In this document: piece by piece, positions 49,251 to 58,489 of the stretch | Layout of the letters: each line of letters begins with the position of its first letter | How positions within the stretch are numbered: position 1 is the stretch's first letter | Origin: JABDIP01 sp965250245 | GTDB lineage: Bacteria > Pseudomonadota > Alphaproteobacteria > DSM-16000 > Inquilinaceae | Assembly (NCBI GenBank): GCA_965250245.1 | Contig: OZ252296.1 | Location: 1,984,001 to 2,048,000 of the forward strand | Direction of reading: 5' to 3' | Length of the DNA stretch: 64,000 nucleotides | Program-made: the position numbers and the translations under genes | Notes under the pieces: model-generated | Told to the model about the DNA's origin: nothing | What the model saw: only the letters and a program-made list of their open reading frames with translations | Database searches by the model: none

Positions 49251-50492
49251 TTATTCCAAGCCCATGCAATTGGCGTAGAAGGTCGTCGTGGCGGGCCAGT
49301 CGGAGAACACGCCGCGCACCCCGACGTCGCGGGCCAGCACGTCGAGCAGCTCGAAGGTCACGCCGTCATTGTCGGTGGTGTCGGTGATGGTCTGATAGTA
49401 CCAGCCACCGCCGCCGGCCAGCGGGCCGGAGCGCTCCAGGGTCCAGGTGATCAGGTCGAGCCCGGCGGCCTTGGCGGCCTCGGCGTAGGTCGAAGGGACG
49501 ATATCCCCGTCATCGTTCAGCCCGACCAGCATCCACAGCGGCGGCGCCAGGATGTTCACATCCTGCGCCGCGAGTTCCTCCATGCTCGGCGACCAGCTAG
49601 CCGGGTCGTCATGGGCGAAGCCGTCGCGGCTGTAGCGGCCGTCAAGATAGACCGCAGTTGCGCCGAATTCCGGCTCGTTGGCGATCCAGTACAGCACGTC
49701 GTCCAGGTTGAAGGATTGGGCGAACACCCGGGCCGGGTCGATGCCGGCCACCTTGTATTCGTCGATCAATTGCTGGGCATAGTCCTCCTGGCTGTAATCG
49801 CCCTCGAACGGCATCGCCACGCCGGGGGATTTGAGCTCCGGGGTGAAGCCGGCGCCCAGGCTGTCGAACAGCTCGATGCTTTCCGCATGGGTCATCAGGG
49901 TGCCGGAGGTGGCGTAGAGGTCGGTGCGCCAGTCCGCCGTGCCGGCCATGTATTCCTCGACGGACGTCGCGTTCCGGTTGGCGGCGTCCATCTTGCCCTC
50001 GAGCATGCGGAACTGCTCCAGGGTGATGTCGCTGGTGCAGCAGCGGGCCGACGCCCGGGTGCCGGCGGCCGGGTCGGCCGGCGTGAAGGGCTCGCTGCAC
50101 TGCGCCGCCAGCTCCGGGATCGCCAGGATGTTGGTGGTGGTGTGCAGGTCGCATTGCGAATGCCGGCAGACCAGCTCTCGGTCCTTGGTGAAGGTGACGT
50201 CGCATTCCAGGATGCCGGCGCCCATGCGGGCCGCCGCCACGTAGGATTCCCGCGTGTGCTCGGGGAACTGCAGCGGCGCGCCGCGATGGCCGATGGAGAA
50301 GTCGGAGGGCTGGAACGGGCCGGTGCATTGCTGCAGCTCGGCCTTCAGCGCCTCATCCTGCAGGCTGTCGACAAGGTAGTACGGTCGTGGCCCGAGCTGG
50401 ACGTGGCCGTCCGCCGTGGCCGGTTCGTACGTGGTGACGATGGCGGTCGCCGCGATCGCCGCCGCCAATCCGAGTGATCCCCAATTGCGCAT
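49251..50492 (-). CDS. Secreted glycerophosphodiester phosphodiesterase
   Basis: About 413 residues from the ATG at 50492 (AGGAGG five bases upstream). A signal peptide covers residues 1-30. The catalytic His/Glu/Asp are in FSIGHRGAPLQFPEHTRESY split at IGHRG, LECDVTFTKD and CRHSQCDL, so the enzyme should cleave glycerophosphodiesters to glycerol-3-phosphate and an alcohol in the periplasm. It has more Cys than usual (CTGPF, CSEPF, RCCTSD), suitable for disulfides outside the cytoplasm. Longer than typical bacterial GlpQ by about 50 residues because of an insert after the third catalytic motif. Confidence 0.88.
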   Translation of the reverse strand: MRNWGSLGLAAAIAATAIVTTYEPATADGHVQLGPRPYYLVDSLQDEALKAELQQCTGPFQPSDFSIGHRGAPLQFPEHTRESYVAAARMGAGILECDVTFTKDRELVCRHSQCDLHTTTNILAIPELAAQCSEPFTPADPAAGTRASARCCTSDITLEQFRMLEGKMDAANRNATSVEEYMAGTADWRTDLYATSGTLMTHAESIELFDSLGAGFTPELKSPGVAMPFEGDYSQEDYAQQLIDEYKVAGIDPARVFAQSFNLDDVLYWIANEPEFGATAVYLDGRYSRDGFAHDDPASWSPSMEELAAQDVNILAPPLWMLVGLNDDGDIVPSTYAEAAKAAGLDLITWTLERSGPLAGGGGWYYQTITDTTDNDGVTFELLDVLARDVGVRGVFSDWPATTTFYANCMGLE

Positions 50493-50619
50493 GCCGTCCT
50501 CCTGGCCAGACGCCATGGTCCACCGACCGTCCGGCGCCGTCCAGTCAAGTCTGAGCGAGGGGCAATGACGGTTTCACGACAATCTTCGGAAGGAATGGCG
50601 ACGGTGCGGACGGCGCACG

Positions 50620-51255
50620 CTACGCGGGCACCGCCGCCCCGGCGAAATGGGCGCCAAGCGGCCAGAAATGGACCGGGAACCGCTCCCGCCGCACATCCTC
50701 CACGGCGAAGCCCGCCTCGGCGATCATCCGCGACGGCTCGCGGATCAGGTTGCAGCCGCCGGCGATGTGGCCCCAGGCGCCGTTCAGCCGGTGCTGCCAG
50801 CGCGCCTGCCGGGGCCGGTCGGACAGCCCGTGCTCGACGAACAGCAGCCGGCCGTCCGGCTTCAGGATGCGCCGCACCTCCGACAGCGCCCGTTCCGGTT
50901 CCGGGATCGTGCACAACGCGTAGGTGACGATCGCGGTGTCGACGCTGGAATCCTTCAGCGGGATGTCCTCCGCGCCGGTCTGGATCAGGTCGAACGGGAC
51001 CGGTTGCCGGGCCAGCTTGCGGCGCGCCAGGCCGAGCATCTTCCCATCCGGCTCGATGCCGACCAGGCGCGTCACGCCGCCGGCCGGGTAGTGGGGCAGG
51101 TTGAGCGCCGATCCCAACCCGATCTCGGCGACGACCCCGCGGGCCCGCGGCACGATGGCGGCGCGCATGCGCGAGAAGGTGCCCATGGAACAGCCGCAAT
51201 GGACGACATAGGGCGCGATGGCGCGATCGTAGATCGCGGCAGGTGAGAAGCTCAT
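50620..51255 (-). CDS. SAM-dependent methyltransferase
   Basis: A 211-residue class I methyltransferase (UbiE-like layout): VVAEIGLGSALNLPHYP holds motif I, VGIEPDGKML motif II, and VEHGLSDRP the region after motif III. The YDRAIAPYVVHCGCSMG start resembles a group often annotated as methyltransferase type 11. The α/β hydrolase gene starts 25 bases upstream in the same direction, so the two are co-transcribed; both may act on the same small molecule. Substrate unknown. Confidence 0.85.
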   Translation of the reverse strand: MSFSPAAIYDRAIAPYVVHCGCSMGTFSRMRAAIVPRARGVVAEIGLGSALNLPHYPAGGVTRLVGIEPDGKMLGLARRKLARQPVPFDLIQTGAEDIPLKDSSVDTAIVTYALCTIPEPERALSEVRRILKPDGRLLFVEHGLSDRPRQARWQHRLNGAWGHIAGGCNLIREPSRMIAEAGFAVEDVRRERFPVHFWPLGAHFAGAAVPA

Positions 51256-51280
51256 GGGATGTCTCCGATGATTGGCCGCC

Positions 51281-52051
51281 TCAGGCGGCGGTGGTCCGGG
51301 CCGATCCGCGATGCCCGGCCAGGAAGTCGGTCACGGCGTCGGCGATCTCGTCGGCCGCCAGGAAGGTCGTGAAGTGGTTGCGCCCGGGCAGGGCCAGGAT
51401 TTCGCCGCCGGCCAGGTCGGCGAAGCGCCGAACCTGGTCGCAGGCCGGGTCGTCGGTCCCGGCGATCGTCAGCAATGGAGCCTTCAGCGCGGCGAGGGCG
51501 GCGGAGGCGTCCGGCCGGTCCACGGCCACGCAGGCGCGCAGCGCCCGCAGGTCGTTGGCCCGGATGCGGGCCCGCATGGCGTCGGAGACCGGGCCGGCCT
51601 CCGCCTCGACCCAGCTCAGCCAGGGTTCGACGCCGATCGCGAGCGCCTGGCGGAACGGCGCCATCTCCTGGCCGAAGGGATGGGCCGCGATCGAGACCAG
51701 ACCGCCGGTCCGGCCCGGATGCTTCAATGCGACGGCCAGCGCGACCATCGCGCCCATGGAATAGCCCATCAAATCGGCCGTCCCGATGCCCAGCGCGTCG
51801 AGGACCGCGATCACGTCGGCGGCCCTGCGAGCGGGGCTATAGGCCTCCGGTGTGTGCGGCTTGTCGCTCGCGCCGTGGCCGCGGGCGTCGATCAGGATCA
51901 GGCGATGACCGGCGGCTGCGAGGCGGTCGGCATGGCCGAACTCGATCCACGACTCCCGGGTCTCGGTGAAGCCGTGCAGCAGCACCAGCGGCGGGCCGTC
52001 GCCGACCACCTCGCAGGCGATGCGGCAGTTGTCGGGGCTCATGGCGAACAT
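51281..52051 (-). CDS. Alpha/beta hydrolase
   Basis: The 256-residue protein has the α/β-hydrolase fold: oxyanion segment VLLHGFTETRESW, nucleophile Ser in DLMGYSMGAMVAL, acid Asp in IAGTDDPACDQV, and the His in ALPGRNHFTTF. Length and cap region fit an esterase or lactonase. It is divergent from a BTAD/hydrolase fusion gene that starts 24 bases away, a plausible regulator, and is followed by a methyltransferase on the same strand. Confidence 0.9.
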   Translation of the reverse strand: MFAMSPDNCRIACEVVGDGPPLVLLHGFTETRESWIEFGHADRLAAAGHRLILIDARGHGASDKPHTPEAYSPARRAADVIAVLDALGIGTADLMGYSMGAMVALAVALKHPGRTGGLVSIAAHPFGQEMAPFRQALAIGVEPWLSWVEAEAGPVSDAMRARIRANDLRALRACVAVDRPDASAALAALKAPLLTIAGTDDPACDQVRRFADLAGGEILALPGRNHFTTFLAADEIADAVTDFLAGHRGSARTTAA

Positions 52052-52074
52052 GAGAATTCTCCGGATGCAATGCG

Positions 52075-53718
52075 ATGGCCGACGGAGATATCGTGGCGAC
52101 GTCCCCTGACCGTCCCCTGGCGATGCAAGTTGCCGACCCGGCGCCGATGACCCGTCTCGACCTGCTCATACTCGGACCACCGCGCCTGCGCCTGGACGGC
52201 CGCGATGTGGATCTGCGGCTCAAGAAGGGTGTCGCGTTGCTGGTCTATCTCGCCGAGGCGGCGGCACCGGTCAGCCGCGATACGCTGGCGGCGCTGCTGT
52301 GGCCGGACTTCGACGGCACCGCTGCGCGGGCCGGGCTGCGGCGGACGCTGCATCGGATCCACGCGGCCCTCGGTGGCGATATCGTCGAGGCGGATCGGGC
52401 CCAATTGCGGCTCTCATCGGCCGCCGACATTGCGGTCGATGCGCGGGCCTTCGAGCACGCCTGCGATCGTGGCGACTTTCCGCTCGCCATTGGCCTGTAT
52501 CGCGGCGACTACCTCTCCGGCTTCACGTTGCCGGACTGCGAGACCTTCGAGGAGTGGGCGTTCTTCCGCCGCGAGGCCCTACGCGGGCGCCTGATCCAGG
52601 CCTTGGAACGGCTCGGCACGGATCAGATCGCCGATGGTGCGCATCTCGCCTCGGTGGCCAGCGCCGCGCGGCTCGTGGAGATCGATCCGCTCAGCGAGAC
52701 CGCGCACCGCCTTTTGATCCGGGCCCACATCGCCGCCGGCGACCGGGCCGCGGCCCGGCACCAGTATGAGCGCTGCGCCCGCATCCTGTCGGACGAGCTG
52801 GGCGTCGCGCCGGAACCGGAAACGCAGGCTCTCCTGGACGAGGCGGAACCGGGTGTCGCCGCGCGTCCGGGACCGACCCGCTACGCGGCCGGCGCCGGGG
52901 TCCACCTGGCCTACCGGACCATGGGCGAGGGACCGCCCGACCTGATCCTGGTCCCGGGCTTCGTCTCCCATGTCGAACGCGTCTGGGAGGAGCCGCGGGC
53001 ACGGGCCTTCCTCGCCGGGCTGTCCCAGATCGGCCGGCTGATCCTGTTCGACCGGCGCGGCGTCGGGCTCTCAGACCGTGTCGGCTCGGCGCCGACCATC
53101 GCCGCGACGTCGGCGGATATCGGTGCGGTGATGGAGGCCGCCGGCAGCCGGCGGGCGATCCTCATCGGCTCTTCGGAAGGCGGCCCCGGATGCATCAAAT
53201 TCGCGGTCGACGCGCCGGACCGGCTGGCCGGGCTGGTGCTCTACGGCTCGCTGGCGAAGGGCAGCCGGTCGCCGGACTATCCCTTCGCGCTGAGCCGCGA
53301 GCAATACGCCGTATGGCTCGACCGGCTGGTGGCGCATTGGGGCGCGGCCGCGGAGATCAAGACCTTTGCGCCCAGCCTTGCCGACGATCGCAGGGCCCGG
53401 GCGTGGTGGGCCGGGCTGTTGCGGGCGGCGTCCAGCCCGGGAGCGCTCCGGGCGGTGCTGGAGGCCTTGCGCGACACCGATGTGCGCGACCTGCTGCCGT
53501 GGGTCTCCACACCGACCCTGGTGGTACACCGGCGCGGCGACCGGGCGCTCAGGATCGGCGGCGGCCGACATCTTGCCGAACACATACCCGGTGCACGTCT
53601 GGTCGAGCTGGACGGCGAGGACCATTGGTTCTTCGCCGGTGACCAGCGGGCCGTCCTGCGGGAGATCGCCGCCTTCGCCGCAGGCCTGGGACAGGGCGAT
53701 CAGGCGGCGCGGCCGTAG
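52075..53718 (+). CDS. BTAD (SARP-like) domain fused to an alpha/beta hydrolase
   Basis: The 547-residue product has two parts. Residues about 25-260 are a winged helix plus BTAD region of the AfsR/SARP kind (LDLLILGPPRLRLDGRDVDL, then LLWPDFDGTAARAGLRRTL, and helical repeats with LSETAHRLLIRAHIAAGDR). Residues about 270-540 are an α/β hydrolase (LVPGFVSHVERVW, nucleophile GSSEGGPG, FDRRGVGLSDR). A start at 52147 (MTRLDLLILG) is equally possible. Such fusions may sense a ligand through an inactive or active hydrolase. It is divergent from the hydrolase at 51281. Its tail overlaps the convergent gene by 19 bases. Confidence 0.88.
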   Translation: MADGDIVATSPDRPLAMQVADPAPMTRLDLLILGPPRLRLDGRDVDLRLKKGVALLVYLAEAAAPVSRDTLAALLWPDFDGTAARAGLRRTLHRIHAALGGDIVEADRAQLRLSSAADIAVDARAFEHACDRGDFPLAIGLYRGDYLSGFTLPDCETFEEWAFFRREALRGRLIQALERLGTDQIADGAHLASVASAARLVEIDPLSETAHRLLIRAHIAAGDRAAARHQYERCARILSDELGVAPEPETQALLDEAEPGVAARPGPTRYAAGAGVHLAYRTMGEGPPDLILVPGFVSHVERVWEEPRARAFLAGLSQIGRLILFDRRGVGLSDRVGSAPTIAATSADIGAVMEAAGSRRAILIGSSEGGPGCIKFAVDAPDRLAGLVLYGSLAKGSRSPDYPFALSREQYAVWLDRLVAHWGAAAEIKTFAPSLADDRRARAWWAGLLRAASSPGALRAVLEALRDTDVRDLLPWVSTPTLVVHRRGDRALRIGGGRHLAEHIPGARLVELDGEDHWFFAGDQRAVLREIAAFAAGLGQGDQAARP

Positions 53719-54248
53719 CGCTTAAGGTATTCCTCGATCAGGGCCATCAGGTCGTCATAGCCGATCTTCAACACGGCGGTGGTGATGGTCACCGGGCTGC
53801 CGCAGAGCTTGAGATTGGATTTCCGCAGGTAGCGGGCCAGCGCGTTGCCGCCGCCGAGATACTTCTGCGGATCGGCGACCTTCACGACTAGGGTGCGCTG
53901 GTTGAAGGTGCGGTAGGTGTCGACGCCGGTGATGTCGGACCAGGGAATGAACCCGACCGCCACGCCGGTGGAATTGTCTTCCAGGCCCTCCGGGCTCAGC
54001 ACGACACCGGGCCGCTGGTCCAGGATCTTGCGGATATTGAAGACACCGAGCGCTCCGAACAGCACGATGCCCAGGATTGCGACGCCTTGCACCAAAGCGG
54101 GGCTATTGAACCGCCGCTGCTGGGCGATGGCCTCCGCGTCGAGCGTCAGAAGCCAGAGGCAGAGGCCGACGAAGCCCAGGCAGGCGATGGCCAGGAACAC
54201 CTGCTTGCTCCGGCTCATCGGGATCATCCGTGTGTCCTGATCCGCCAT
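53700..54248 (-). CDS. STM3941-family membrane protein
   Basis: The 182-residue product has two membrane helices near the N-terminus (about residues 18-36 and 52-70) and a soluble C-terminal domain with GVAVGFIPWSDITGVDTY and the YDDLMALIEEYLKRY ending, which match proteins I know as the STM3941 family. The soluble part resembles a PH-like fold. The function is unknown. GGAGG lies at normal distance before the ATG. It is a single gene that converges on the BTAD gene with 19 bases of overlap. Confidence 0.75.
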   Translation of the reverse strand: MADQDTRMIPMSRSKQVFLAIACLGFVGLCLWLLTLDAEAIAQQRRFNSPALVQGVAILGIVLFGALGVFNIRKILDQRPGVVLSPEGLEDNSTGVAVGFIPWSDITGVDTYRTFNQRTLVVKVADPQKYLGGGNALARYLRKSNLKLCGSPVTITTAVLKIGYDDLMALIEEYLKRYGRAA

Positions 54249-54340
54249 GGCGCGACCTCCATCTCAACCGGGCCCGATCCGGACCCATACCGCTCAGATG
54301 GGCATCCGCGCCGCTTGGAAACAGGGATGGCGGCGGACCG

Positions 54341-56125
54341 TCAGTGCGAATGCCGCGGCGTGCCGTGGGTCTCGACCACCCGCAGGTACAGCGTCGCCGG
54401 TTCTAGGCAGGCGCCGGTGGAGAGCTGGCCGACCATGCGGCGCTGGATCTCCTGCCAGGGGGTCTGGTTGACGAGGTCCGGCGGCGCGTGGGCGGCGCGG
54501 CGGGCCTCCAGCTCGGCGTCGTCGATCAGCACGTCCACCCGGCGGGTGTTCAAATCGACCCGGACTTGGTCGCCGGTCTTGAGCAGCGCCAGCCCGCCGC
54601 CGGCGGCGGATTCCGGCGAGGCGTTGAGGATCGACGGGCTGCCCGAGGTGCCGCTCTGTCGGCCGTCGCCGATGCAGGGCAGTTCGGTAATGCCGCGTTT
54701 GATGAGGGCGGCGGGTGGCGCCATGTTGACCACCTCGGCGGAGCCGGGATAGCCGATCGGGCCGCAGCCGCGGATTACCAGGATGCAGTTCTCGTCGATC
54801 TCCAGCGCCGGATCCTCGATGCGGTCGTGATAGTCCTCCGGCCCCTCGAAGACGATGGCGCGGCCCTCGAAGGCGCCCTCGCTGCCGGGGTCTGACAGGT
54901 AGCGCTCCCGGAACTCCGGGCTGATCACCGAGGTTTTCATCACCGCGCCGTCGAACAGATTGCCGGACATGACGACGAAGCCGGCGGCCGGCATCAGCGG
55001 GTCGTCGTAGGACCGGATCACGGCGCGGTCGATGTCCATGGGTGCCGTGTGGTTCTCGCCCATGGTCTTGCCGGTGACCGTCATGGCGTCGGTGTGGATG
55101 CGGCCGGCGCCGATCAGCTCGCGGAACACCGCCGGCACGCCGCCGGCCCGGTGGAAGCCTTCGCCGAGATACTCGCCGGCCGGCTGGCAGTTGACCAGCA
55201 GAGGGATGTCGTGGCCGACCCGCTGCCAGTCCTCCAGGGTCAGGTCGACGCCCATATGCCGGGCGATGGCGATCATGTGCGGCGGGCAGTTCGACGAGCC
55301 GCCGATCGCCGAGGCAACCGCGATGGCGTTCTCGAAGGCCGGCTTGGTCATGATCTTCGACGGCGTCAGATCCTCGCGCACCATGTCGACGATGCGGCGG
55401 CCGGTCCTGTAGGCCATCTGCCCGCGCTCGCGATACGGAGCGGGAATGGCGGCGCAGCCGGGCAGGGACATGCCGACCGCCTCGGCCAGGGAGTTCATCG
55501 AGGAGGCCGTGCCCATGGTATTGCAATGGCCGATGCTGGGGGCCGAGGCGGCGGCGATCTCCATGAACTGCTCATAGTCGATCTCGCCGGTGGCCAGACG
55601 CCTGCGCGCCGCCCAGACGATGGTGCCGGAGCCGGCGAGCTGCCCCTCGTAATGGCCGTCCAGCATCGGGCCGCCGGATAGCACGATGGCCGGGATGTCG
55701 ACCGTCGCCGCCCCCATCAGGCAGGCCGGGGTGGTCTTGTCGCAGCCGGTGGTCAGCACCACGCCGTCCAGGGGGTAGCCGTACAGCACCTCGACCAGCG
55801 ACAGGTAGGCCAGGTTGCGGTCCAGCGCGGCGGTCGGCCGCTTGCCGGTTTCCTGGATCGGGTGGATGGGGAATTCCAGCGCCACGCCGCCGGCATCGCG
55901 GATGCCTTCCTTGACCCGCACGGCGAGGTCCATGTGGTGGCGGTTGCACGGGGACAGGTCGCTGCCGGTCTGGGCGATGCCGATGATCGGCCGGCCGGAC
56001 CGGAGCTCGCCCTGGGTCAGCCCGAAATTGAGGTACCGCTCCATATAGAGCGACGTCATGTCCGGATTGCCGGAATTGTCGAACCAATCCTGGCTGCGCA
56101 GGCGCTTACGGTCCTCGGACGACAC
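54341..56125 (-). CDS. IlvD/Edd family sugar-acid dehydratase (D-xylonate/L-arabinonate type)
   Basis: About 594 residues from a GTG at 56125 with GGGAGG five bases before it; an ATG at 56149 has no ribosome-binding site. The iron-sulfur ligands are in LSPCNRHH, TTGCDKTTPA and IGHCNTMGT. RSQDWFDNSGNPDMTSLYMER at the start and the PRHSH end make it closely similar to Caulobacter XylD, which dehydrates D-xylonate to 2-keto-3-deoxy acids. Arabinonate or gluconate cannot be excluded. The uxuB/uxaC/manD genes lie 3.3 kb further right, so a sugar-acid region is likely. Confidence 0.9.
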   Translation of the reverse strand: MSSEDRKRLRSQDWFDNSGNPDMTSLYMERYLNFGLTQGELRSGRPIIGIAQTGSDLSPCNRHHMDLAVRVKEGIRDAGGVALEFPIHPIQETGKRPTAALDRNLAYLSLVEVLYGYPLDGVVLTTGCDKTTPACLMGAATVDIPAIVLSGGPMLDGHYEGQLAGSGTIVWAARRRLATGEIDYEQFMEIAAASAPSIGHCNTMGTASSMNSLAEAVGMSLPGCAAIPAPYRERGQMAYRTGRRIVDMVREDLTPSKIMTKPAFENAIAVASAIGGSSNCPPHMIAIARHMGVDLTLEDWQRVGHDIPLLVNCQPAGEYLGEGFHRAGGVPAVFRELIGAGRIHTDAMTVTGKTMGENHTAPMDIDRAVIRSYDDPLMPAAGFVVMSGNLFDGAVMKTSVISPEFRERYLSDPGSEGAFEGRAIVFEGPEDYHDRIEDPALEIDENCILVIRGCGPIGYPGSAEVVNMAPPAALIKRGITELPCIGDGRQSGTSGSPSILNASPESAAGGGLALLKTGDQVRVDLNTRRVDVLIDDAELEARRAAHAPPDLVNQTPWQEIQRRMVGQLSTGACLEPATLYLRVVETHGTPRHSH

Positions 56126-56295
56126 CACGCCCTCCCTTTCCTCATACAATTTATTCTAGCAGGGCATATTGCTACGGAAGACCGCGCCGGGCAATCGATG
56201 CGTATGGCCGGCCCGCCGGCGCGACCATCATTTCTTCATTTCTCGGTGCCTAGGATCGCCGCTCTTGCTGCGATCCATTGCCGGAGGTTGCCGAG

Positions 56296-57114
56296 ATGAG
56301 CACCGCGCAGGACCAGAAAATCCGAGATGCGATCGAGGAGTACGGCTTCGGCTGGAAAGTCGAGGAATTGATGCAGGCGGCCCAGCCGGCCATACGCCTC
56401 AATGCCGAGCGTACAAATATGGACAGCTTGCCGATCGGCGCCTCGCGCATGGGCGGGCTGCCCGACCTGCCGCCCGGTCTGGCATGGCCGGATTTCGAGG
56501 GCCGGCCGCTGGAGTTCCTGGTACAGATCAACTTCGCGGAGACGGCTGCGGCAGCCAGGCTCGACGGGCTGCCCGAGAGCGGCTGGCTGGTGATCTTCCA
56601 CGACATGAACCAGACGGCTCTGAATCACCGGGACCTTTGGCACGGCACGTTCTTCGACGCGGATGCCGGTTCGCTGCGCCGCGTCGCCCTTGCCGAGCCT
56701 GGCGGGCGCGGACTGAACCTGGACGGCTACGACAACAATGGCGACCTTCCGGACGGCATGGATTTCTTCTCCTGCGCCGTTCGGCCGGAGCCATGGACCT
56801 GCCTGCCGGACAAGGATGCCTTCATGTGGGCGGGGCTCGAAGACGGCAGCGACCCCTTGGACGACTGGGTCCACCTGGAGGTGGCGTTCGACGACCCGCA
56901 TGAGCCCGTCCACCTGCTCGGCGGGCTGCCGATGCCGGTCCAGGGCGATCCCCGCCCGTCGGATGACTGGTTCCAGCTCCTGCAGCTCTCGACCGATCTT
57001 CGAGGTCCGGGCTGGATGTGGGGCGACATGGGCCGGATGTACTTCACCACGACCGCGCAGGGCCTGGCGGCCCGGGACTTCGCCCAGGTCAACGGCTCGT
57101 GGGACTGCTACTGA
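56296..57114 (+). CDS. DUF1963 (YwqG) family protein
   Basis: About 272 residues from the ATG at 56296 (GGAGG eight bases upstream). The family pattern is present: SRMGGLPDLPPGLAWPDF, then FLVQINFAE, GWLVIFHD, HLLGGLPMPVQGDPRP, and the closing WGDMGRMYFTTTAQGLAARDF. These proteins are cytoplasmic with unknown function, often in bacteria with toxin-type systems but also alone. It is divergent from the dehydratase gene and convergent with the EF-hand gene. Confidence 0.88.
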   Translation: MSTAQDQKIRDAIEEYGFGWKVEELMQAAQPAIRLNAERTNMDSLPIGASRMGGLPDLPPGLAWPDFEGRPLEFLVQINFAETAAAARLDGLPESGWLVIFHDMNQTALNHRDLWHGTFFDADAGSLRRVALAEPGGRGLNLDGYDNNGDLPDGMDFFSCAVRPEPWTCLPDKDAFMWAGLEDGSDPLDDWVHLEVAFDDPHEPVHLLGGLPMPVQGDPRPSDDWFQLLQLSTDLRGPGWMWGDMGRMYFTTTAQGLAARDFAQVNGSWDCY

Positions 57115-57176
57115 CCCGCACCGCCTGGTCCCGCCGGTCCTGAACGCAGGGTGCGGGCGGCGTGCCGGCCGGGAGA

Positions 57177-57626
57177 CTAGCCGCCGCGCTGGCCGAAGGC
57201 CTGACGGGCCGTCGCGCGCATCTCCTCCGCGGTGACGAGGCCGTCGCCATCGACATCCATCCGGTCGAAGCGGGCGCTGCCGATACTCACGAACTCGCTT
57301 TCCGTTGCGAAGCCATCGCCGTCGGCGTCGGTCTGGGCGAAGCGCTGGGCCATCCGGTCCGCCATGCGCCCGCGACCGCGTTGCTTGACGGCGTCCACGA
57401 ACTCGGCCTCGGACACCAGGCCGTCTTCATCGGTGTCGAGGGTCGCGAACCGTTGCGACTGGGCAGCGTCCATCTCGGCGCGGGAGAGGGCGCCATCGCC
57501 ATCGCTGTCCATCTGCGCGATCAGGGCGTCGAGATTGCCGCCTGGACCGCTCGGCTGGGTCCATCCGGGCTGGGCGAGGGCAACGACGGCGATGGCGGCA
57601 ACGATCGTGACGCGAAACGGCTTCAT
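57177..57626 (-). CDS. Secreted four-EF-hand calcium-binding protein
   Basis: The 149-residue product has a signal peptide (residues 1-23, ending GWTQP) and four EF-hand loops at even spacing: DSDGDGALSRAE, DTDEDGLVSEAE, DADGDGFATESE and DVDGDGLVTAEE, each with the acidic residues at positions 1, 3, 5 and 12. It should bind calcium in the periplasm. Similar short proteins occur widely in alphaproteobacteria with no clear role. It is a single gene. Confidence 0.9.
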   Translation of the reverse strand: MKPFRVTIVAAIAVVALAQPGWTQPSGPGGNLDALIAQMDSDGDGALSRAEMDAAQSQRFATLDTDEDGLVSEAEFVDAVKQRGRGRMADRMAQRFAQTDADGDGFATESEFVSIGSARFDRMDVDGDGLVTAEEMRATARQAFGQRGG

Positions 57627-57757
57627 CCGTGCACTCCAGGCAAAGGGGGTCGGTACGGCGGGGCAGGGCCCGTCAATCGGTTCTACGCACGGAGGCCCGA
57701 TACCCTGCGCGGTGCGGATGATTTTTCTCGAGGGCCGTCGCCGGGACGTGGCGGGCG

Positions 57758-58306
57758 TCAGCGTTGCCGCGGGCGACGCTCCTCCGGGGCTGCGTCGGAT
57801 CCGATGGGAACGAGGATCGGGCAGTCCGGACAGGCCTTGCTGTCGCAGAGCCTGCAGATCCGCAGCTTGTGGGCGTCGTCCCGCCCAACGGCCTGGAGCA
57901 GCTTGCCGAGCAGTACCGAGAGCCTGGCCTGCTCGGATGCATCCAGTTCCGATACGAGCGGCCGCATCACGTCCTCCCGCTCCGCCAGAATCCGGCGCCG
58001 TGCCTGCAAGCCCGCCTTTGTCAGGTGTAGTGCGACGCCGCGCTTGTCGCGCGGCGCAGCGCGGCGCTCGACAAGCCCGTCGGCCACCAGCCGGTCGACC
58101 AGGCGAACGGCTCCGGTATGGGTGAGGCCGAGCAGGCGGCTCAGCCCGTCATTGGACAACCCGGGCTGATGGCCGAGGGCGACGATCGCGGCGGGTGCCT
58201 CGCCCGCATGGCCGGTGCGGCGCTCGACGGCGGCGCGCAGTTCGTCATGCAGGCCAAGGACGGTGGCGCCCAGGAGGTTGGCGGCGCGGCGGGTTTCATC
58301 GGTCAT
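57758..58306 (-). CDS. MarR family regulator with a C-terminal Cys cluster
   Basis: The 182-residue protein has the MarR winged helix (NDGLSRLLGLTHTGAVRLVD, VERRAAPRDKRGVALHLT) and dimer helices. After residue 150 it carries CRLCDSKACPDCP: four Cys as C-x2-C-x4-C-x2-C, a likely metal or redox site. The gene is divergent from the dehalogenase at 58490 and 183 bases separate the two starts. Two palindromes lie right before its start. It probably represses both genes, with a signal that acts through the Cys. Confidence 0.9.
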   Translation of the reverse strand: MTDETRRAANLLGATVLGLHDELRAAVERRTGHAGEAPAAIVALGHQPGLSNDGLSRLLGLTHTGAVRLVDRLVADGLVERRAAPRDKRGVALHLTKAGLQARRRILAEREDVMRPLVSELDASEQARLSVLLGKLLQAVGRDDAHKLRICRLCDSKACPDCPILVPIGSDAAPEERRPRQR

Positions 58307-58316
58307 CGTCTAATTA

Positions 58317-58378
58317 TGTGACTCACACACTTGACATGCAAGCATGGCATTGCCAATAATATGTGAGTGACTCACATA
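58317..58378. promoter_or_regulatory. Paired MarR operator palindromes
   Basis: Site 1 (58317-58327) is TGTGA-C-TCACA. Site 2 (58360-58378) is TATGTGAGT-G-ACTCACATA, a perfect nine-base-arm palindrome. They share the TGTGA/TCACA arms and sit 11 and 54 bases from the MarR start. Confidence 0.8.
58331..58360 (+). promoter_or_regulatory. Sigma-70-like promoter for the dehalogenase gene
   Basis: TTGACA at 58331-58336 and AATAAT at 58355-58360 are 18 bases apart and lie between the two palindromes. The -10 element ends where palindrome 2 begins, so bound MarR would overlap the transcription start of the rightward gene. Confidence 0.7.
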
Positions 58379-58489
58379 ACTAACTGCCGGTCATACGCGT
58401 TCCTGGGCCAGTGGTCACTGCGTGGCTGAAGGGGACCGGGCTCGATCGGCGCAACAGGGCCGGGATCACGGCCGAAGAGGAGACGACCC

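Noticed and set aside
57115..57157. CCCGCACC/GGTGCGGG as a terminator between the DUF1963 and EF-hand genes
   Set aside because: The loop is 27 bases, the stem eight, and no T run follows; too weak to list as a feature.
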